A stretch of 33,355 nucleotides of DNA, from contig MNCI01003648.1 of the NCBI GenBank assembly GCA_015680685.1, forward strand, positions 296,770 through 330,124, in the 5' to 3' direction. The notes under the pieces are model-generated. The model saw nothing but the letters and a program-made list of their open reading frames with translations, was not told where the DNA came from and did no database searches. The position numbers were made by a program, and so were the translations under genes. Of the stretch, positions 31,648 through 33,355 are shown in pieces (the stretch's first letter is position 1; each line of letters opens with the position of its first letter). Origin of the DNA: Gnetum montanum (Eukaryota; Streptophyta; Gnetopsida; Gnetales; Gnetaceae).

Positions 31648-33355
31648 ATGTCTTCTTCTCATAAGAGCAACTCACCACCTAAGGACCATACACGAAATAG
31701 TCGGTAATCAAAAACACATAACTGAAATTAGCCAAGTCCTCAACAATACTGGATAGTCTATACTCATCCCGATGAGCATATTCCAAACTTTACCTTTATC
31801 CTCCATCAAGATGAACAGCTGCGATGAAGAGATTTACAAGGTAACATCGTGTTACCTCTAGATCGAGCAATTCCAAACATGCTTCTCCGTGCTCTGGGAC
31901 AGATTGGCATGACACAGCTTTATGCTAAATACATTGCAGTAGATTTTGACTCAAGGGATTATTATCCCACAAAAGCACAACGTATGAGGGACTCAAGGCA
32001 GGAGAGCCAACATACATTGTTAAAGGGCACAGAGGTCCCGCACGTCCTTAGTGAAATCAAAGATGGTGAACCACTCATAACAGGTTTGCTATCCAAAGAT
32101 GTTCCTCCTCCTAATGATGGTGAGGAGGTTGGGTATCAGAACTTACGATCAATGATACATAACCTTGATTCTGATCCTCGTGAACGCCAACTATTCATAG
32201 AGGGAACAACAACTCATGATGCACTTAGATCGTCACCACGATTGGGGCCATAGCAGCTGAAGAGAAGGCAAGAAGCATCATCATGGCAATGGTTCCCCTT
32301 ATTCTTCTCCATCATCTCATCACACATCCTCTCCTTCCACCTTTGGGTGCAACAATCATGAGCACAATGGTGAGGATAGAGGTAGGAAAAATGAGAGACC
32401 TCGACGAGAGAGTCGAGAGAGAGGACAAGGACATGAACGAAGGGAAAGTAGGGAACAACGCAGACATCAGAGGTGTCATGAAAGAGATGATCATGATGAG
32501 CCCCTACTTGCCACTCGAAGTATGCTCAACATAACGGAGGCTATAAGAATTCCAACAAGGCATTTAAGAGACAGCCGGATCAAACGCTTAGACATGAACA
32601 ATATCCCACGCTTTGAGGGGGGGATACAACGTTGATCCGTAGCATCATTTATAGGAATTCCACTATGCCTGCTCCTTGCAGAACATAGAGAATGAGTGGC
32701 AAAAACTTAAGTTATTTCCCAGGATACTCACCAAGGAAGCAGAGAGTTGGTACTAGTCCTTTAGAGCTGGAAACCATTCGGAGGTGGAGTATGATGTTAG
32801 AACTCTTCAACGATAAATATCAAACATACTCTAGAGTGTCTAACTTGCATAAGAAGATCCAAGGATGGAAGCAAGGTACTCATGAACCCTTGGATGCTAC
32901 CATGGGCTGCTACTATGCATTGTTACATCGTTGCTCGAGCCATGGTTATGCACAGCAGGATCAACTCCGCCACATCGTAGATGGGCTAAGGCATGAGACT
33001 AGAAGAACCCTTGGCACTTATGCCCAAGGGAGACTATTAGAACTTAGAGCTCATGAAGTTCATCGTTTGTTGGAACAAGTAGCAAAAGAAGAAGGTGAAC
33101 TACGAAAAAGGGAAAGTGCGGAAGAATACAACTGTGATCCCTCCCTTCGAAAGAAGGGAGTGAAATTTTGTGATGAAGAGGATGAGTCACCACTCGAAGA
33201 GTTGGTGAATAGAAAAACCTTGCCGATCCAAAAACTAACAATAGAAGTATTGGCTAAGATGGATCAATTGTGGGATTCCTTAGACTTCAGACTTGAAACT
33301 GTCTTGAAAATTGTAGAAGAGTCTAAGGCAGAACGAAGTAGTGACAAAGGTAAGA
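31648..33355 (+). pseudogene. Frameshifted gag of gypsy element F, cut by the window end
   Basis: The ATG at 31648 (MSSSHKSNSPPKDHTRNSR) opens a frame that meets early TAA and TGA stops, then is open from 31849 to 32253. A shift near 32246 moves the reading to a His/Ser-rich, then Arg/Glu-rich stretch (about 32276-32634). A second shift near 32630 gives the capsid core (NEWQKLKLFPRILTKEAESW, 32691-32750, then TAG for Gln). A third, near 32760, returns to the first frame, open from 32761 to the window end (IRRWSMMLELFNDKYQ, EPLDATMGCYYALLHRC, HIVDGLRHETRRTLGTYAQG). The 'L.LFP..L..EA..WY' and later Trp/Leu-rich helices are those of plant gypsy capsids. Primer site and gag together suggest the Athila/Tat branch. 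The N-terminal 200 codons have no named domain. Confidence 0.8.

Noticed and set aside
32283-32534. 83-codon open frame with an ATG, and the opposite-strand frame at 32312-32494
   Set aside because: The adjacent frame from 32276 gives a His/Ser then Arg/Glu-rich reading that connects better to the rest of gag F. These two are shadows.

Overview
ORGANISM AND CHARACTER. The window looks like heterochromatic, repeat-derived DNA from a large plant nuclear genome. A gymnosperm is plausible, but that is inference. The DNA is AT-rich and CpG-poor over most of its length. I see no intact host gene, no rRNA or tRNA gene and no CRISPR array. Almost everything recognisable is a decayed LTR retrotransposon, and most in-frame stops are TAG, TAA or TGA where CAG, CAA, CGA or TGG would be expected. 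This fits long-term loss of methylated cytosines. LAYOUT. 1-217 is the 3' end of an LTR (family F). 218-4892 is AT-rich and unassigned. 4893-7400 is a plus-strand Ty3/gypsy remnant (E) with LTR, tRNA-Met primer-binding site (PBS), gag and a protease scrap. 7400-11517 is unassigned apart from two diffuse repeat arrays. 11518-23390 is a three-level nest. 23400-24950 is unassigned. 24954-25950 is a minus-strand LTR (D) with a tRNA-Asp-like PBS. 26100-27648 is a long minus-strand coding remnant of unknown function. 28000-31031 is unassigned. 31032-33355 is the 5' part of a younger, CpG-richer gypsy element (F) with LTR, TATA box, tRNA-Asp PBS and a frameshifted gag; it runs off the window. THE NEST. 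A plus-strand gypsy element (A, Tat/Athila-like) has its gag broken at 11873. The frame resumes near 21295 after a 9.4-kb minus-strand insertion (B, copia-like, LTRs 11874-12332 and 20836-21289, candidate TTTAA target duplication). Inside B are a 386-bp retroposon with a 17-bp target duplication and a poly-C tail (13862-14247) and a complete minus-strand LTR element (C, 14363-20197). C has paired LTRs, PBS, polypurine tract and a perfect ATTAT target duplication. MOST INTERESTING POINT. Element C shows no gag or pol. Its 4.7-kb interior carries instead a broken, apparently intronless copy of a host CCR4/nocturnin-type deadenylase gene in the element's own orientation, plus two families of about 22-bp minisatellites, one in exact register for at least 13 units. 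This is best read as a non-autonomous LTR element that captured a cellular mRNA-decay gene, or received a retrocopy of it.
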